Source: Apostichopus japonicus
Lineage: Eukaryota > Echinodermata > Holothuroidea > Aspidochirotida > Stichopodidae
DNA: 64,000 bases
NCBI RefSeq assembly: GCF_037975245.1
Contig: NC_092561.1
Location: forward strand, 13,141,001-13,205,000
Direction of reading: 5' to 3'
Part shown: one piece after another, positions 22,161-34,120 of the stretch
How positions within the stretch are numbered: the stretch's first letter is position 1
Layout: every line of letters begins with the position of its first letter
Made by a program: the position numbers and the translations under genes
Notes under the pieces: model-generated
Seen by the model: the letters and a program-made list of their open reading frames with translations, nothing else
Databases searched by the model: none
Told to the model about the DNA's origin: nothing

Positions 22161-23536
22161 AATGTATCTCTATTGGGTCTCCAATAAACTGTTTGCCACG
22201 GGCCTCCCACAAGCTTAATCCGGCACATCAAACAATGACCATTTTCACCATTTGGAGAGGGGGGGGGGGGGTCATACCTTCATTATTATTGTTCAGCCTA
22301 ATTAACAGCCCAAGTTGGGGCGTCAGTCGATACGCATTTTAAAGATACGTCTCCTTTCCTAACGGCGGGTATCCTTTTTTTCTGGACTTTTCGCTAAGGA
22401 GAACGTCCTTATAGAATGAGTCCAGCCTAATTTTGTTCAGTCTTTCCGACTCCCAAGTGAACTCCTGCACTACGGTACCCTAGCTCGTTAGCTCTCCATG
22501 TCAGATTCCTCGGATGACATATAATCAGTTGACATCACTGTACAGTCTGTCTTTTCTCTCCTCTGACCAGTCTATGTTCTTCACTGCGCTCAATCTACAC
22601 CGAAGTTTCTGTAAACAAAGACACAAGAATAATATATGAATTAGACATATATTAAGATCGGTTGGCATAGTTTACTTTTGTTGAAAAATATACTAGCTCC
22701 AACTCTCAATATCTCCAGCCCCCCAGTGAAAAATGTTGAGGGGCGGAAGTATCATCCCCCCCCCGCTTCGCAAGTCAGAAAACCCCTTTTTCCTTTCCAA
22801 ATGAGAAAAAAATCTCATTTGGAGCACCAAATTGCATCTAAGGCCAGGTGAAAATACAAAATTAAGTTTACCCATGGAGTGGGTGTTGAAATGTGCTTTA
22901 TTGCACCAAATTGCATCTGAGGCCACCTGTAAAAACTTCCCTTAGACCCCTCCCCCGGGCCGGCCATCAGTCTTCAGCCCCCCCCCACTCAAATATATTA
23001 ATCTTCGTGGCATTATTCCACTAATTTTGAGGTGAATGTTTGTAAAACGTTTCCATGTTTGAATTCAGAGTTCAATAACATTATTGACAATAGAAAATTT
23101 ACAATAGAAATGAACGTGGAACACATTTCTGGCGTCAACATGTGTCATTTATTTTACACTTGCTTTCTATCGCTGCAACAGAAACATTTGCAGCAATGAA
23201 TAAGAGAGGAAAGGGAGAGCAAAATCGTTATTAAGTTGTCGCATTCCTGCAGTAACGAGTGCACCGTCTTAACTACAAATTTATAAATATATACTTTGTA
23301 CCTCGTAAAACGTGTTTGGAAAAGTATGTTCTTTACTTTGAATCTTTTACTTGCAATTGTTTAGATTTTACACCCCAATACAAAACCAGTATATCCCGCT
23401 CCAAAGGTTTGCTGTTTTGGCCCCTAATATGCCAGGTATTCAAATATGGTCACCTTTGATAAAAAAACAAAACAAATATTGTATTTGTATTACCACCCTT
23501 GAGGAAATGAACATTCAGTCATTTTATGTGGTTAAT
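22161..23536. other. Repeat-derived sequence after the FReD breakpoint
   Basis: Starts at the point where FReD homology stops. It contains a G-run at 22260-22271, and near 22715-22770 a stretch GCCCCCCAGTGAAAAATGTT related to the left part of the element at 15501. No bounded element or gene can be drawn. Confidence 0.45.
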
Positions 23537-24835
23537 CAGTGGCGTATCCAGGATTTTCTGACCCGGGGGGCGCGAATTACTATCTAAGCGGAGCGCCACC
23601 ATCGGTTGGCGCGCAGCGTACAAGAAAATTTCTGGTTTTGATACACCCAGATCACCGGAAATGGCACTTCTCGAGCTTGAAACTGACCAACCAGATGTAC
23701 ACTTTTGCCTGAAAACCAAGTATTTCCAAATGGGTTTTTTTTTTCCATCCATAACCTTTTTGAAGATTGTCATCAGTCACTCATCATGTTCGACCTCATC
23801 ACATCTCCCGCGGATCATTGCTTTTGTAGGTGGTTCTAAGTCGCGGCCCACTATACCCGTCAGCTCCACTTTTCAAGGTTTTAAGCCCATTATTTGTTCA
23901 GAATTTGAAAATTCACGATAAATTCACTTCAAAACATACCCATAATGCAATGTTGCACAAAATTTCATCTATGGACAATCAATACAGAAAAACCTCCTTC
24001 AACCCCAAACAGACTAGTCAAATGTGCACGAGTAGAGGGAAGTATGATGAAGAATGTTGGTCAGGGAATTTTCGAAAATTCCGACACAGTTAATTTATTG
24101 GTGTACAAATAATAAAACCTATTTAAGGAAATAGATATTTTCGAAACCGAACACTACACACATCAACAGTTTGAACATGGGCGCAGATCAGTCTTAGATA
24201 ATGGTGGGAACGCGAGTCTGTTTTCTGACACAGTCTAAGCGGAGCGCGACCATGGGTTCGCGCGTTGCGTACGATTTTTTTTGGTCAAATATAGCCTCCC
24301 AGATCGCCGGAAATAACACTTCCCAGACCTAATGATGCTCCCAAACCTTCTTAAGTTTGATATTTCATGGTTTAGAAGTTTAGTTTGGGGAAATAAATGC
24401 ATGGGCGTCTGCAGAAAAAAAATTAGGGGAAAAATAATCCAAGTAGACTTTTGTTTACGATGGATCTGGCGTCCTCTCCCAGAAAACAATTATAGACTGC
24501 CGCAAATGCGATTTCCGTCCTATATTTAACAACTGTGGATAAATATAATAAAATGAGAACTGTTGCATGTGATTTGCACAATGCTGGATCAAACTTCGCC
24601 AAAGTTCAATACAGGGAAACTTGAAATGCAGCTATTGTTCAAGACAAATTGGTGGGGATACGGTATATCATGTCCCCACTACTGAAAAGGTTAGTGGGGA
24701 CGCGTCCCGCTGTCCCCACCAGGATCTGCGTCCATGGTTTGGAGGCTGTTCATTCTGGAACGCCATTTTCATGCTCACTGATATGGAGTGATATCTGCTG
24801 TTTGCTTTACAAATTCGAATAATTCGAATATTGTT
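23537..24835 (+). mobile_element. CAG-ended dispersed repeat, internally deleted copy with nested insertion
   Basis: Begins CAGTGGCGTATCCAGGATTT and follows the copy at 17931 closely to about 24165. It then skips the hairpin and middle part and resumes at GAGGCTGTTCATTCTGGAAC (from about 24742) to near 24835. The junction is occupied by a second element at 24176-24736. Comparison of the copies shows an internal deletion plus a later insertion. Confidence 0.7.
24176..24736. mobile_element. Nested MITE with CATGG..CGCAGATC ends
   Basis: The left end CATGGGCGCAGATC matches the inverted right end CATGGACGCAGATC (13 of 14). The flanks are gtttgaa before and gtttgga after, near-identical heptamers consistent with a target duplication shifted by one base. 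It lies inside the repeat starting at 23537, so it inserted later. It contains a degenerate copy of the shared module (CTAAGCGGAGCGCGACCATG) and no coding sequence. Confidence 0.65.
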
Positions 24836-25119
24836 AGATGCATGTCCATTCAGTACAGTGTCCTTGGGATTTCTTGGGATTTTACGGGGCCTGATCTTAG
24901 GAAATCGGGAGTGGTCACACTCCATTTAGGTAAGTGCATGACCTCAAGACGTCACTTATACACAACCCGATCACTAGTCTTGTTATCGATGAAGTGGTGT
25001 GTTGCCGGATTTTGTCAAGGTCTTGGTACTATACGGGCGAAGGTCGAGAGGGGTGGGGCGTAGGGGTTGTGGGGCGCGCGTTTTCATGCAGATGAGAACA
25101 ATCTCAAGAAGTGATGGGT

Positions 25120-25170
25120 GTGTGTATATATAAATATATATATATAAATATATATATATATTTATATATA
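25120..25170. repeat. (TA)n-rich microsatellite
   Basis: ATATATA/AATATATATA runs, interrupted. Confidence 0.9.
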
Positions 25171-25579
25171 TTAACAATACAAGGTCAAGTATACTTAAGG
25201 GAAAGTTCATGCACTTTGTGTAAGCCGCGGTGTGCATCTATTTCGTTGCATATAGTTCTATAACGATTCATGAAGCTGTAGGCCTGCCTGTACTAAATGT
25301 CAACTTTTATCATCAACCCCTCTGTGACCACATGTACTTTGTATACATATCGCAGGTCCGGATATTTCCCAGGTAAAGCCTAAACTCGAGACCATTTGAA
25401 CCGACGTATTTCCTGAATTCGTTAGAAATTTCTAGTTAAGTTTGTGGTTTGCGATCTACAGACCATGAACTTTAAGATCCTGGGAATTCCAACGCATACA
25501 TTGTTCCTCCCGATAGTTTCCTGTATTACTCATTTCTTAAAGAGCTCAAGTTGAAATTTTAGTTGAATATTTATATCAA

Positions 25580-25632
25580 TATCTATCTATCTATCTATCT
25601 ATCTCTCTCTCTCTCTCTCTCTCTCCACCTCC

Positions 25633-25699
<67 letters not shown>

Positions 25700-25705
25700 T
25701 ATATA
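25580..25705 (+). repeat. Compound microsatellite (TATC)n-(CT)n-(TA)n
   Basis: Successive blocks of CTAT, CT (interrupted by CCACCTCCACCT) and TA repeats. Open frames through it are simple-sequence artefacts. Confidence 0.95.
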
Positions 25706-25708
25706 TAA

Positions 25709-25765
25709 GTTTTTCACTGTTCTTGATTTTCCAACTCATTACGATATTCATTTATATATATTCAT
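25709..25765 (+). repeat. Headless copy of a SINE tail segment
   Basis: GTTTTTCACTGTTCTTGATT, then TTCCAACTCATTACGATATT, then CATTTATATATA. The same segment lies at 26080-26135 directly after a tRNA-like head, so this copy is probably the truncated 3' part of the same SINE. Confidence 0.8.
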
Positions 25766-25837
25766 TTGCCTTTGTCGTTTACCTCCATTGCATTAACATA
25801 AAATCTGTTCCAAGTATCTCTTTCGAGATCCGGCTTT

Positions 25838-25914
25838 AGGAATCACAAATGATTTCGAGTTGGTTAGCATCATGTTTGTTTGTCTAGAGTAAGGCAAAAT
25901 ATGTCACCAAAAAC
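25838..25914 (+). repeat. Dispersed repeat, copy A
   Basis: GGAATCACAAATGATTTCG, then GTTGGTTAGCATCATG and AAGGCAAAATATGTCACCAA. A second copy in the same orientation lies at 60544-60622. Both copies follow simple-sequence regions, which suggests part of a small retroelement. Confidence 0.8.
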
Positions 25915-26003
25915 AGAACTAGTATTGTTCGATACTGGTGACAAACGCCTACAGTGGAATTACGACCTTCCTTACCGGTTTCGAACCTCTGGACATACAA
26001 TCA

Positions 26004-26135
26004 GCGTCCAAAGCCTAGTGGTTAGGGTGTCCGCGTACAGAGCGGAAGGCCCGTGGTTCGAATCCCGGTGGAGGCTGAAAGTTTTTTCACTGTTCTTGAT
26101 TTTCCAACTCATTACGATATTCATTTATATATAGA
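26004..26135 (+). mobile_element. tRNA-headed SINE with near-complete cloverleaf
   Basis: Bases 26004-26076 fold as a tRNA: acceptor GCGTCCA with TGGAGGC (6 of 7 pairs), a D arm built on CCT/AGG, and a perfect anticodon stem TCCGC/GCGGA around the loop GTACAGA, which would place ACA as anticodon. The T loop is a B-box GGTTCGAATCC with a damaged stem. The A box is TAGTGGTTAGGGTG. The following body is shared with 25709-25765, and the tail runs into the GATA microsatellite. A functional tRNA is unlikely given the odd anticodon and the T-stem damage; a SINE head is the better reading. Confidence 0.65.
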
Positions 26136-26200
26136 TAGATAGATAGATAGATAGATAGACAGACAGATAGATAAATAGATAGACAGATAGATAGATAGAC

Positions 26201-26235
<35 letters not shown>

Positions 26236-26594
26236 CAGACAGATAGATAGATAGATAGACAGATAGATAGATAGATAGACAGATAGATAGATAGATAGAT
26301 AGACAGAGAGACAGATAGATAGATAGATAGACAGATAGATAGACATACAGATAGATAGACAGACAGACAGATAGACAGACAGATAGATAGACAGACAGAC
26401 AGACAGATAGATAGACAGACAGACAGCCGGACAGCCGGACAGCCGGACAGCCGGACAGCCGGACAGCCGGACAGCCGGACAGCCGGACAGCCGGACAGCC
26501 GGATAGACGGATAGACGGATAGACGGATAGACGGATAGACAGATAGACAGATAGACGATAGACAGATAGATAGATACATAGATACATAGATAGC
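26131..26594 (+). repeat. Compound tetra-/octanucleotide microsatellite (GATA/GACA/ACAGCCGG)
   Basis: About 460 bp: GATA units interspersed with GACA to 26417, then about ten 8-bp units of ACAGCCGG, then about five units of ATAGACGG, then GATA/GACA again. Long open frames on the minus strand (Tyr-Leu-Ser-Ile strings) are artefacts of the repeat. It abuts the 3' end of the LINE and probably grew from its tail. Confidence 0.97.
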
Positions 26595-26597
26595 AAT

Positions 26598-29595
26598 AAA
26601 ATTACACATCGAAAATTAAAACATTCCTCAATCTCCTTAGAATAGAAATAGAAAAATAGAAATAAATAATATGTGCAAATAACATTTACAGGTTATTGTA
26701 AAGTTTGACAGCAGATGGAAAGAAACTGGCGGTAAAACGCCCGTTCCCTCTAAAGGTACGGAGTCTGCGGTGCGATGGCAAGAAATTGAAATATGCATTG
26801 GCAGGGTGATCAGAATCGCTAAAAATGAGCTGCGTTCTACGAAGAGACCTGTCTATGTAGAGCGACTCCAGGTAAGGGGGATCAACGCCAATTATCTTTT
26901 CAGCTGACCTGACCACTGCAGATAATCTGCGGATATCATCTTGCGTGGCCCGGCCAAACCAGACAATAATCGATGACGTCAGGATACTCTCGACTATTGC
27001 ACGATAGAAATTGGTAAGTATACATTGATTGAATCCATACGATCTCAACTTCCGCAAAAAAATAGTGACGTTGCCTAGCTTTCTTCAAGATTTCCGTACA
27101 GTTTACAGACCATGTGATATTGAATACCAAGAAATCTAAAACTTGACACCTGCTCGACGATGTCCCCTCCGATACGTAGTGGTTGCATATCTGGCTATTT
27201 CCTCCGAAAGTCAAAAATCATCTCTTTAGTCTTGGAAACATTAAGGAGTAGGTTGTTCTCATTACACCAATGTATGAGAGATTCAACCTGTACACGGTAA
27301 GTCGACTCATCATTGTCCGATATGAGGCCAGTGAGGGTTGTATCATCAGCAAACTTGGTCACGAGACAGTTCGGGCTATATACCTTACAATCATACGTAA
27401 AAAGTGAATAAAGTTTCGGTGAGAGAGGGCAACCCTGTGGTGTACCAGTACTCAATGTTAACACGGAAGAAACATTATTACCAATTCTAACAACCTGAGG
27501 ACGATTCACAAGAAAATCTAAAATCCAATTACAAATAGAAACCGGGAGCTTGAGGTCATTGATGAGCTTAGAATGCAGTTTAAAAGGGATAATAGTATTA
27601 AAAGCCGAGCTATAATCTACAAATAAAACTCTAGCATATGAATTCTTGTTCTCAAGATGCTGTAAAATGTCATGAATGTTAATAGATATTGCATCGTCCA
27701 CACGTCTATTTGATCTATAAGCGAATTGGCAAGGGTCAAGGTCAGATGGCAATTTAGAGCATAAATACTTCAATAAATGTTTCTCAAAAGATTTCATAAT
27801 AACAGAAGTCAGTGCCACAGGTCTATAGTCCTTCAGACTGGAAGCAGAATTGTTCTTAGGAACCGGGATAATGGTTGCTTCCTTCAAACTGTTAGGAACT
27901 TTATGCAACCTCAACGACCAGTTATAGATGTCAGTGAAAACAGTCGCGAGTGGATCACTACAGCGCCTCAACAGTCTTGGGGGGACACCATCAGGGCCGG
28001 CAGCTTTCCGTTCCTTTAAACCCTTCAACGCTCGTCTCACATCGTGTTCAGCGATCTCAAATGGTGGCAGTACATCGTCGCATGGGGCGGGTACCGGGAC
28101 ACTGGTATTCTGGCGGTCAAATCTGGCGTAGAACTCATTCAGCTGGTCGGGCAATGTGACATCATCGGTGTCAGTGGTTTTCGCGGGACCTTTGTATTGT
28201 GTGATCAGGCTCAAGTTCGACCAGAGAGCTCTAGCGTCGCCCGATTCGAACTTCTCCTCAACCTTGTCCCTCTTCGAGTCCCGGATAGCTTTCTTCAAAT
28301 TTGATCTGGCCTGCCGGTAGGATTCCGGATCGGTGTTCCGAGAACGATACGCAGCGTCCTTGGCGACGAGCTTGGACCGAATGGACTTATCAAACCATGG
28401 TTTACTGTTCGGATATGACGTCATCGTTTTTGTAGGTAAACACTGTTCTTGACAAAAGCGTAAATACTCCGTCACGGCGACAGTGAATTCATACAGATTA
28501 TCGTTACTCTTGAAAACATCCCAGTCAGTCCTATCGAAGCAATCAACCAACTGATCGACCGAAGACTGGGGCCAAAGGATCACCTCCTTCTCGATCGGTT
28601 TAGATTGCTTGAGTTCTTGTTTGTAGGCCGGTATGAGCAGGACTACCGAATGATCCGATTTACCAAGACTGGGGCGTTCGACAGATTTGTAGGCTGATTT
28701 AACCTTGGAGTAACAATGGTCCAGAGTTCTCCTCCCGCCAGTCGGAAAAGTAACGTGTTGTTTAAAGTTAGGGAGAACGGTCCTCAAATTAGCTTTGTTG
28801 AAATCCCCGGCAACAATTGAAAGAGTATCCGGATCAAAATTCTCGGCTTTTGTAATGACGTTTGCGAGATCAGTAAGTGCCACCGTTGAATTGGCCCCTG
28901 GATGAATATAAACAGACGTCAAGGTCACCGATGAGAATTCCCGAGGTAGGTAAAATGGCAGACATTTGATAGTCAAATGCTCCAGATCCATGGTACAACC
29001 TCTCGAAATAGTCTTAACATCTGTGCACCATTGATTATTGATCATGAAACACACACCACCTCCCTGGGACTTCCCAGTAGCGGCCTGATCCATATCATTA
29101 CGATAAATAGAGAATCCAAGTGGTTTTACAATAGTGTCTGGGTGGGTGGGAGTCAACCATGTTTCCGTGAAACAAAAGACGTTACAGTACATATAGTCTC
29201 TCATCGTTTGAATGCGGCAGAAAAGTTCATCAACTTTATTATGCAAGTTCCGGACGTTCGCCAAGATCATACCAGGTACCGGTGTTATGTTCCAGCGGCG
29301 TCGTGATTTAACTAGAAGACCCCCTCTCTTACCTCGCTTACGGTTTCTGCGGCGTATATGCCTAGGCTTGTTAGGCTGGGCCGTCGGCAGGTCTCGAACA
29401 CACCCTCCATTTGTTAAGTCAGCAAAAATATCAGGCTCCAAACGGTTGAGATTACCTTGAACATCAGGTCTAAGTAGAAGCAGTTCCTCCCTTGAGTTCG
29501 TAACAGTAAACAGTTCACAGATGTTAGTAGAAGGAGAAAAATCATTAGAATTTTCGGAGCTCGAGCGAACCCGTCACCATTGACCGGCGCCATAT
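26598..29595 (-). mobile_element. Non-LTR retrotransposon (CR1/L2-like), dead copy
   Basis: About 3 kb on the minus strand carrying endonuclease and reverse transcriptase coding sequence, followed by a short 3' region that ends in a TATC-type microsatellite tail, typical of L2/CR1-group LINEs. No first ORF is visible, so the copy is probably 5'-truncated. The nonsense and frameshift lesions listed in the coding entry make it inactive. I place it in the CR1/L2 group from the endonuclease (a NVRNLHNKVDEL start) and the C-terminus; the exact clade is uncertain. Confidence 0.9.
26686..29577 (-). pseudogene. LINE ORF2: apurinic endonuclease plus reverse transcriptase, broken
   Basis: The main open segment (29577 down to the stop at 27195-27197) has no ATG at its start. 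In order it shows the endonuclease signature: NVRNLHNKVDEL, the catalytic TETW, VAGDFN, TLDH and SDHSVV. The reverse transcriptase follows: KEATIIPVPK, DYRPVAL, FAYRSNRRVDDA, motif A VDYSSAFNTI, TGTPQGCPLSP, and the catalytic FADD. After DFRRK an in-frame TAG replaces a sense codon, and the family reading continues as PDMQPLRIGGD. Two further frame changes, near FLGI and at a T-run before RKLRSYGFN, precede the C-terminal part (27057-26686), which ends [13 protein letters not shown]. At least one nonsense and two frameshift lesions are therefore present. Confidence 0.93.
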
Positions 29596-30976
29596 TGCAA
29601 TCAAGTTTTCATCATTCCAATAGTGCACCCCCTTAATATCAAATCTCTGAGTGAATAAAACATCCTGTATCACACGGTACTTGTTGCAGATATAGAAGTC
29701 CCGGGACAGAAGTTAAACATTATTGCAACAAATCCATCTATAAAGTCATTCAAAAGATACTTAAGTGATTTGAAAGTAAAGAATCTATCAACATAACACA
29801 CCCCTGAAAATAAATGAAAAACTGCTAAGTCCGAAATGTCGACAAAAGCACATGGCAGATTCAATCTATTATTAGATCTCACGCTTAATTCACTTCGTGA
29901 ATGTTCGGTATTACTTGGTCATATATTACGTAGTTTTCTCCATATTTCTCATTTTCCATCATGGCGGCTAGTGGGAGCTATCGCTCCCCTGTGCAAATTT
30001 TCTCGTTAACGTTATAGCCTAGGCCTATTACATGGGCTATAATAGTATAGTGAAACCATACTCCATAGGCCTAGTCTAGTAGTAGTAGTAGCAGTAGTAG
30101 TAGTAGTATAACGTTACGAGCGCCTGTGTACTGCTAGTACTACTAGACTACTATGAAAGTATATATAATGATGATGGTAACAAAAGTCGGTCACTAATTA
30201 ACAACATTTTACACATTTACTTATCCAAAGAACAAAGAATACTTCTCAAACATGACCAAATATAGTACTTAGACACATTTGTTTTCTCCAAATTAAAGTT
30301 CATATTCCTGAGTATTGTTTACATGTAAAGTGTAGGTTAGGATGGAAAAACTATCTGTTAGTGTTACTGAACTCCCTTTTAGGCTTACAAATATAGAATA
30401 TATGATAATATAAAATATCTCTAACGCAGTTTTGTTCTACTGCTTTACATATTCTTCCCCCAGGATGGGATAAGAAGCGTCATTCCATAGCTAGATAATC
30501 TCTAGCAGAAGCTAGAACCCAACAGTATTGGAGCAGACAGCCTAGTGTTCTTTTGCCTAAAGGCATTGAAGACTCGCCCCAACCGGGTGCGGCCATCTGA
30601 AAACGTTACGTTGCTTGCAAGTGACGTTTTGTTCGTGTCGCTACAAAATGCAGACAGTACAGTAATGAAACGTAATACCTTGTTATCTTTACCTGAGATG
30701 TCCATCGCTGTATTGTTTGTACACTGTGCTGTGGGTATTGACCTCAGCTATATGTACTGACTGTACACTAGTGTCTAATTACAGATGGTAGCAAGCTGTG
30801 TGTGTGTATTTTCTGGAATCAGTGCTGGTGTCTAACACTTCTGTTACACCTCATTACAAACTAGGTCAGATTACCAGCATTAGACGTTTCTTTTGGTGCG
30901 AGTCTTCACACCCTTTAAGAACACAAGATAACCCATACCGTATTAAAAAAATAACGCAGGCGAATTTTTCCCTCAG
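29596..30976. other. Intergenic; contains an (AGT)n microsatellite
   Basis: AT-rich. The only clear feature is a trinucleotide tract AGTAGTAGTAGCAGTAGTAG at about 30077-30108. No gene recognised. Confidence 0.5.
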
Positions 30977-32538
30977 ATTCATATGAGAAGGCACGTCAGA
31001 TGCTAACAAGAGCTGAAGACACATCAGAACCTCGAACAGGCAGAAGATGCTGAGGCAAGTTGTAAGAGGAAATAGAGGTTTACGTGTTATTTCTTCTGCC
31101 TTTTTCTAGACAGTTACTGTGATGGTTAATGACTGAACCTTTCTTTTCTTTACCAATAATTGAAGCAGCCGTGGGTCCTTGAAAAACCAAATAATTATAA
31201 TCAATTTTGTAATTGTAGTTTTATACATTAGGAATGCTGCATCTTTTTATACAGTACATACAGATGTAAGTGGTTTTTTTCCCAAGCTAAAAAGTTAACA
31301 TGTGGCCTACATGTTTGTTTTGTAGATTGATGTGGGAGATGGGTTAGCATTGATTTGTTATATGAACTTGGGAGTAAGCAAAGGAGCCAGAGTCCGGTGG
31401 AAGAAGGGTTCTAGACAGCACAGGTGTGAGCCGAGGCTTTTTTGGGTCACATTCCATCTGCCATGTAGCATTGGTTGTGCCACATGCTCGAACTTGAAAA
31501 CACAGTAAGCAGCATACAGACGAGCTCAGCTTGATCGAGTACAGATGCATCATCTGCTGCTGCAGGTATATGAAACCAATTTTGCTGGCCTTGGACCAAA
31601 TGAAATAGCATTGTTTCCCCAATTAGTTATTAAAACGTATTTGGCTTCAGGAACATATGTGTTCATCACAAACGTTTCCCACCCCAAAATTATGATAACT
31701 AATTGTAACTGTTTGTTCATTTCCTTGTGTTTAACAGAGCAAATCGTCGGTACGATACTTCTTCGGATGATGATGATTACATTCCTAGGCCAACTGGTTC
31801 AGCAACACTCTCCACCAATGCCTCACCACTGCCAGCAATTTGAGTGCAATCCCAACCACAGAAGAGGTTAGACCAGCCACCCTCTGTGCCAACATATCCA
31901 GTTTCTCTGGACACCGTCATTGCCATCTGCAAGTGGATTTTTAAACCATGTACCCAGAACTACACCTGTCAGTGGCCGAGTAGGACCGATTTAAGAGAGC
32001 TCCAGCAGGAATGTCAATGGTAAGTTCGTTTTCAATATTCTCTGTCGAATCATCCGTAAGATGAGGCACCACCCTAAATGGGGTTGGATGATGCTATATT
32101 CTGATTTTTTTTACAGAAAACAGCTTGACAATAATTCAGCTGTTTCAATGTTGAGAAATTTTGCCCAGATTGCCTTGAACCCTTCTGCTGTATGCAGGTA
32201 CAGTTACTGTATATTACTCTTTGCTCTTCAGTTTAACCTTTTATAGTTTTATAAGGTTGTTCTCTTTAGGTTGATGATCAGGTAGTCTACATATAATAAA
32301 TTTTGAGACTTTTTTTGCAGCTGCCCAGAGAATGATTCTGAAGTTGCTGACTGAATTGAAGGGAGAGGTGAGAGAATTGAAGAATGCTGTTCAGCAGCTT
32401 CATATTCAGAATGATCAACCTCTCCGTGAAGAAGAGTTTGTATTCCCTGAGGAAGTGGTCATCCCAGTGACGGATCTGGAGGCTCTGAACAGGCTGGGAG
32501 AAGAGCTGAAAACAAATAAAACTCCTCAGAACCACTTG
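30977..32538 (+). pseudogene. DUF4806-type protein, eroded multi-exon copy
   Basis: Exon-like segments in order: about 30977-31040 (SYEKARQMLTRAEDTSEP, then a stop); about 31739-31840 (NRRYDTSSDDDDYIPRP); about 31893-32021, open through TVIAICKWIFKPCTQ and LRELQQECQW to gtaagt; 32117-32198 (QLDNNSAVSMLRNFAQIA) ending at gtacag; and 32322-32538 (MILKLLTELKGEVRELKNAV, then FPEEVVIPVTDLEALNRL) ending at gtatgc. The last matches, from memory, the region leading into DUF4806, a domain of unknown function common in invertebrate multi-copy genes. The expected continuation (GG-containing core, final Lys/Phe-rich helix) is not found intact; short exon-like pieces at 33111-33158 and 33952-34120 have stops or unclear frames. 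I see no start codon in context. It may be a decayed gene or cargo of a transposon. Confidence 0.5.
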
Positions 32539-34120
32539 GTATGCATTTTGCCAACTCCTGGTTTCCTAAATTAAACTCACACAACATATGCTGCAGTTTA
32601 CTGCAATTTCAAAACAGTTAGAACAAGCCCCTTATAATGAACCATAAACATTGTTTCAATTTAATAAACGAAACAGTATTTGACGACTGGGTGTGAAACC
32701 TGTCAGTATCTTTATAAAAAAAAAGGGATTAATGCATTTAATCACACCATGCTGAATGATTATGGCCCATGTTTTTTTTTTTTGGGGGGGGGGGGCTAGA
32801 AGTTATTTTGGGAGTACTAAAGCCCCCCCCTGTAGAACAGCGCCTGGTGGGGTACCTAGCTAGTCATAAAGTTTATCCCATGCAACATACCAAGACTTCA
32901 CTTGTGGTTGAACTATACTGTTTTGAAAGGTTTGCAATATTTCTTTAAATTTAAAGTTCATTTCAATCATTTGAATCCTAGTTTTGATTGAGCCTCTGTC
33001 AGCATATATGTGATATCACAGTAAATCATTTACATAGAGATGTTTTTTTTTTAAATAAGGATTTTGAATTGCCTCAAACTTTTGAATTTGTGTTCACTTT
33101 GTAATTGCAGAGATCTCCTGGTGACCACTTCAGTTTGCTCTGAAAAGCTTGCGCAGGTACATCTTTATCTATACTGGACACATGCAAAATTTAAGTCTTC
33201 AATTCATAACAATTTATGAGATATGGCCCTCCTAACATTGGGCCTCACGTCTAATTTTTGCACTAAACAAATGTCATTTTTTAGGGTTTTTGGAAGGCTG
33301 AAAATAATTAGAAGTAGGGACTGCAAGATGCTACCTAGGGTAATGTATAGCTCTAAAAAAATATTGTAATGTTCTATTGATACCACTGTACTGGTACTCA
33401 TAATCTGGGCCATGTAATCACAGTCAGCATTTTTGTTTTTGTGCTCGTACTTGTCCCACTGTACTTGCACTACAAATCTGCTGTATGGGTGCCTATGAGG
33501 TGACGGATCTTTACAGGATGTCAACAGGTGCTATGAGATGTACAGTTGTTACTATAGGTTAAGGTTCTAGGGGAAATTGTTGAATTCCATAACACAATTA
33601 TAGTAGTTACTTAACTTAACACGTGTTAGAAAATTATAATTTCTAACGTTAATTACTATGGTAGAGTGCTGTATTATTTCCAGTAGTTATTATACCGGCT
33701 ATGTGAATCGGTTGATGTAGGCCCTACAACTGATGCAATGAGCATCAGCTTGCATATGATAACGTTACATACCGATGGGTGTAAAGATTGAGTCAACGGT
33801 CAGCTTTCACTTCCCATTTGTTTTGTCTCTGCATATCTCGATCTGACGTCCACCTTAGTTGAGATGCATTAGAGCAACCTCCCTTGGACAGTGAAACATA
33901 TGTTTTATTGATAAACTGTAAAATATCTTCTCATTTTCTGATTAACAGAGGCAGTGAGAGGTACACACAACATATTTTCTCCTGCACAGATGCTCAGATA
34001 AAGGAGGAGATCATTCATTATCATAAGGGAGCTTCAGAAAGAGCTGGAGGGCGGGAGACTAGAAGAAGAGCTGGTGATACCGCTGCACTACCTAATGATG
34101 AGCCTGCCCAAGAGATTTGA

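Noticed and set aside
26004-26076. Functional tRNA gene
   Set aside because: Anticodon ACA and a damaged T stem, and its 3' flank is a repeated segment also present at 25709, pointing to a SINE.
26087-26609. Long minus-strand open frames of Tyr-Leu-Ser-Ile repeats
   Set aside because: They are translations of the GATA/GACA/ACAGCCGG microsatellite in several frames; no start context or domain.
27777-29460. Plus-strand open frames across the LINE
   Set aside because: Shadows of the minus-strand endonuclease/reverse transcriptase frame.
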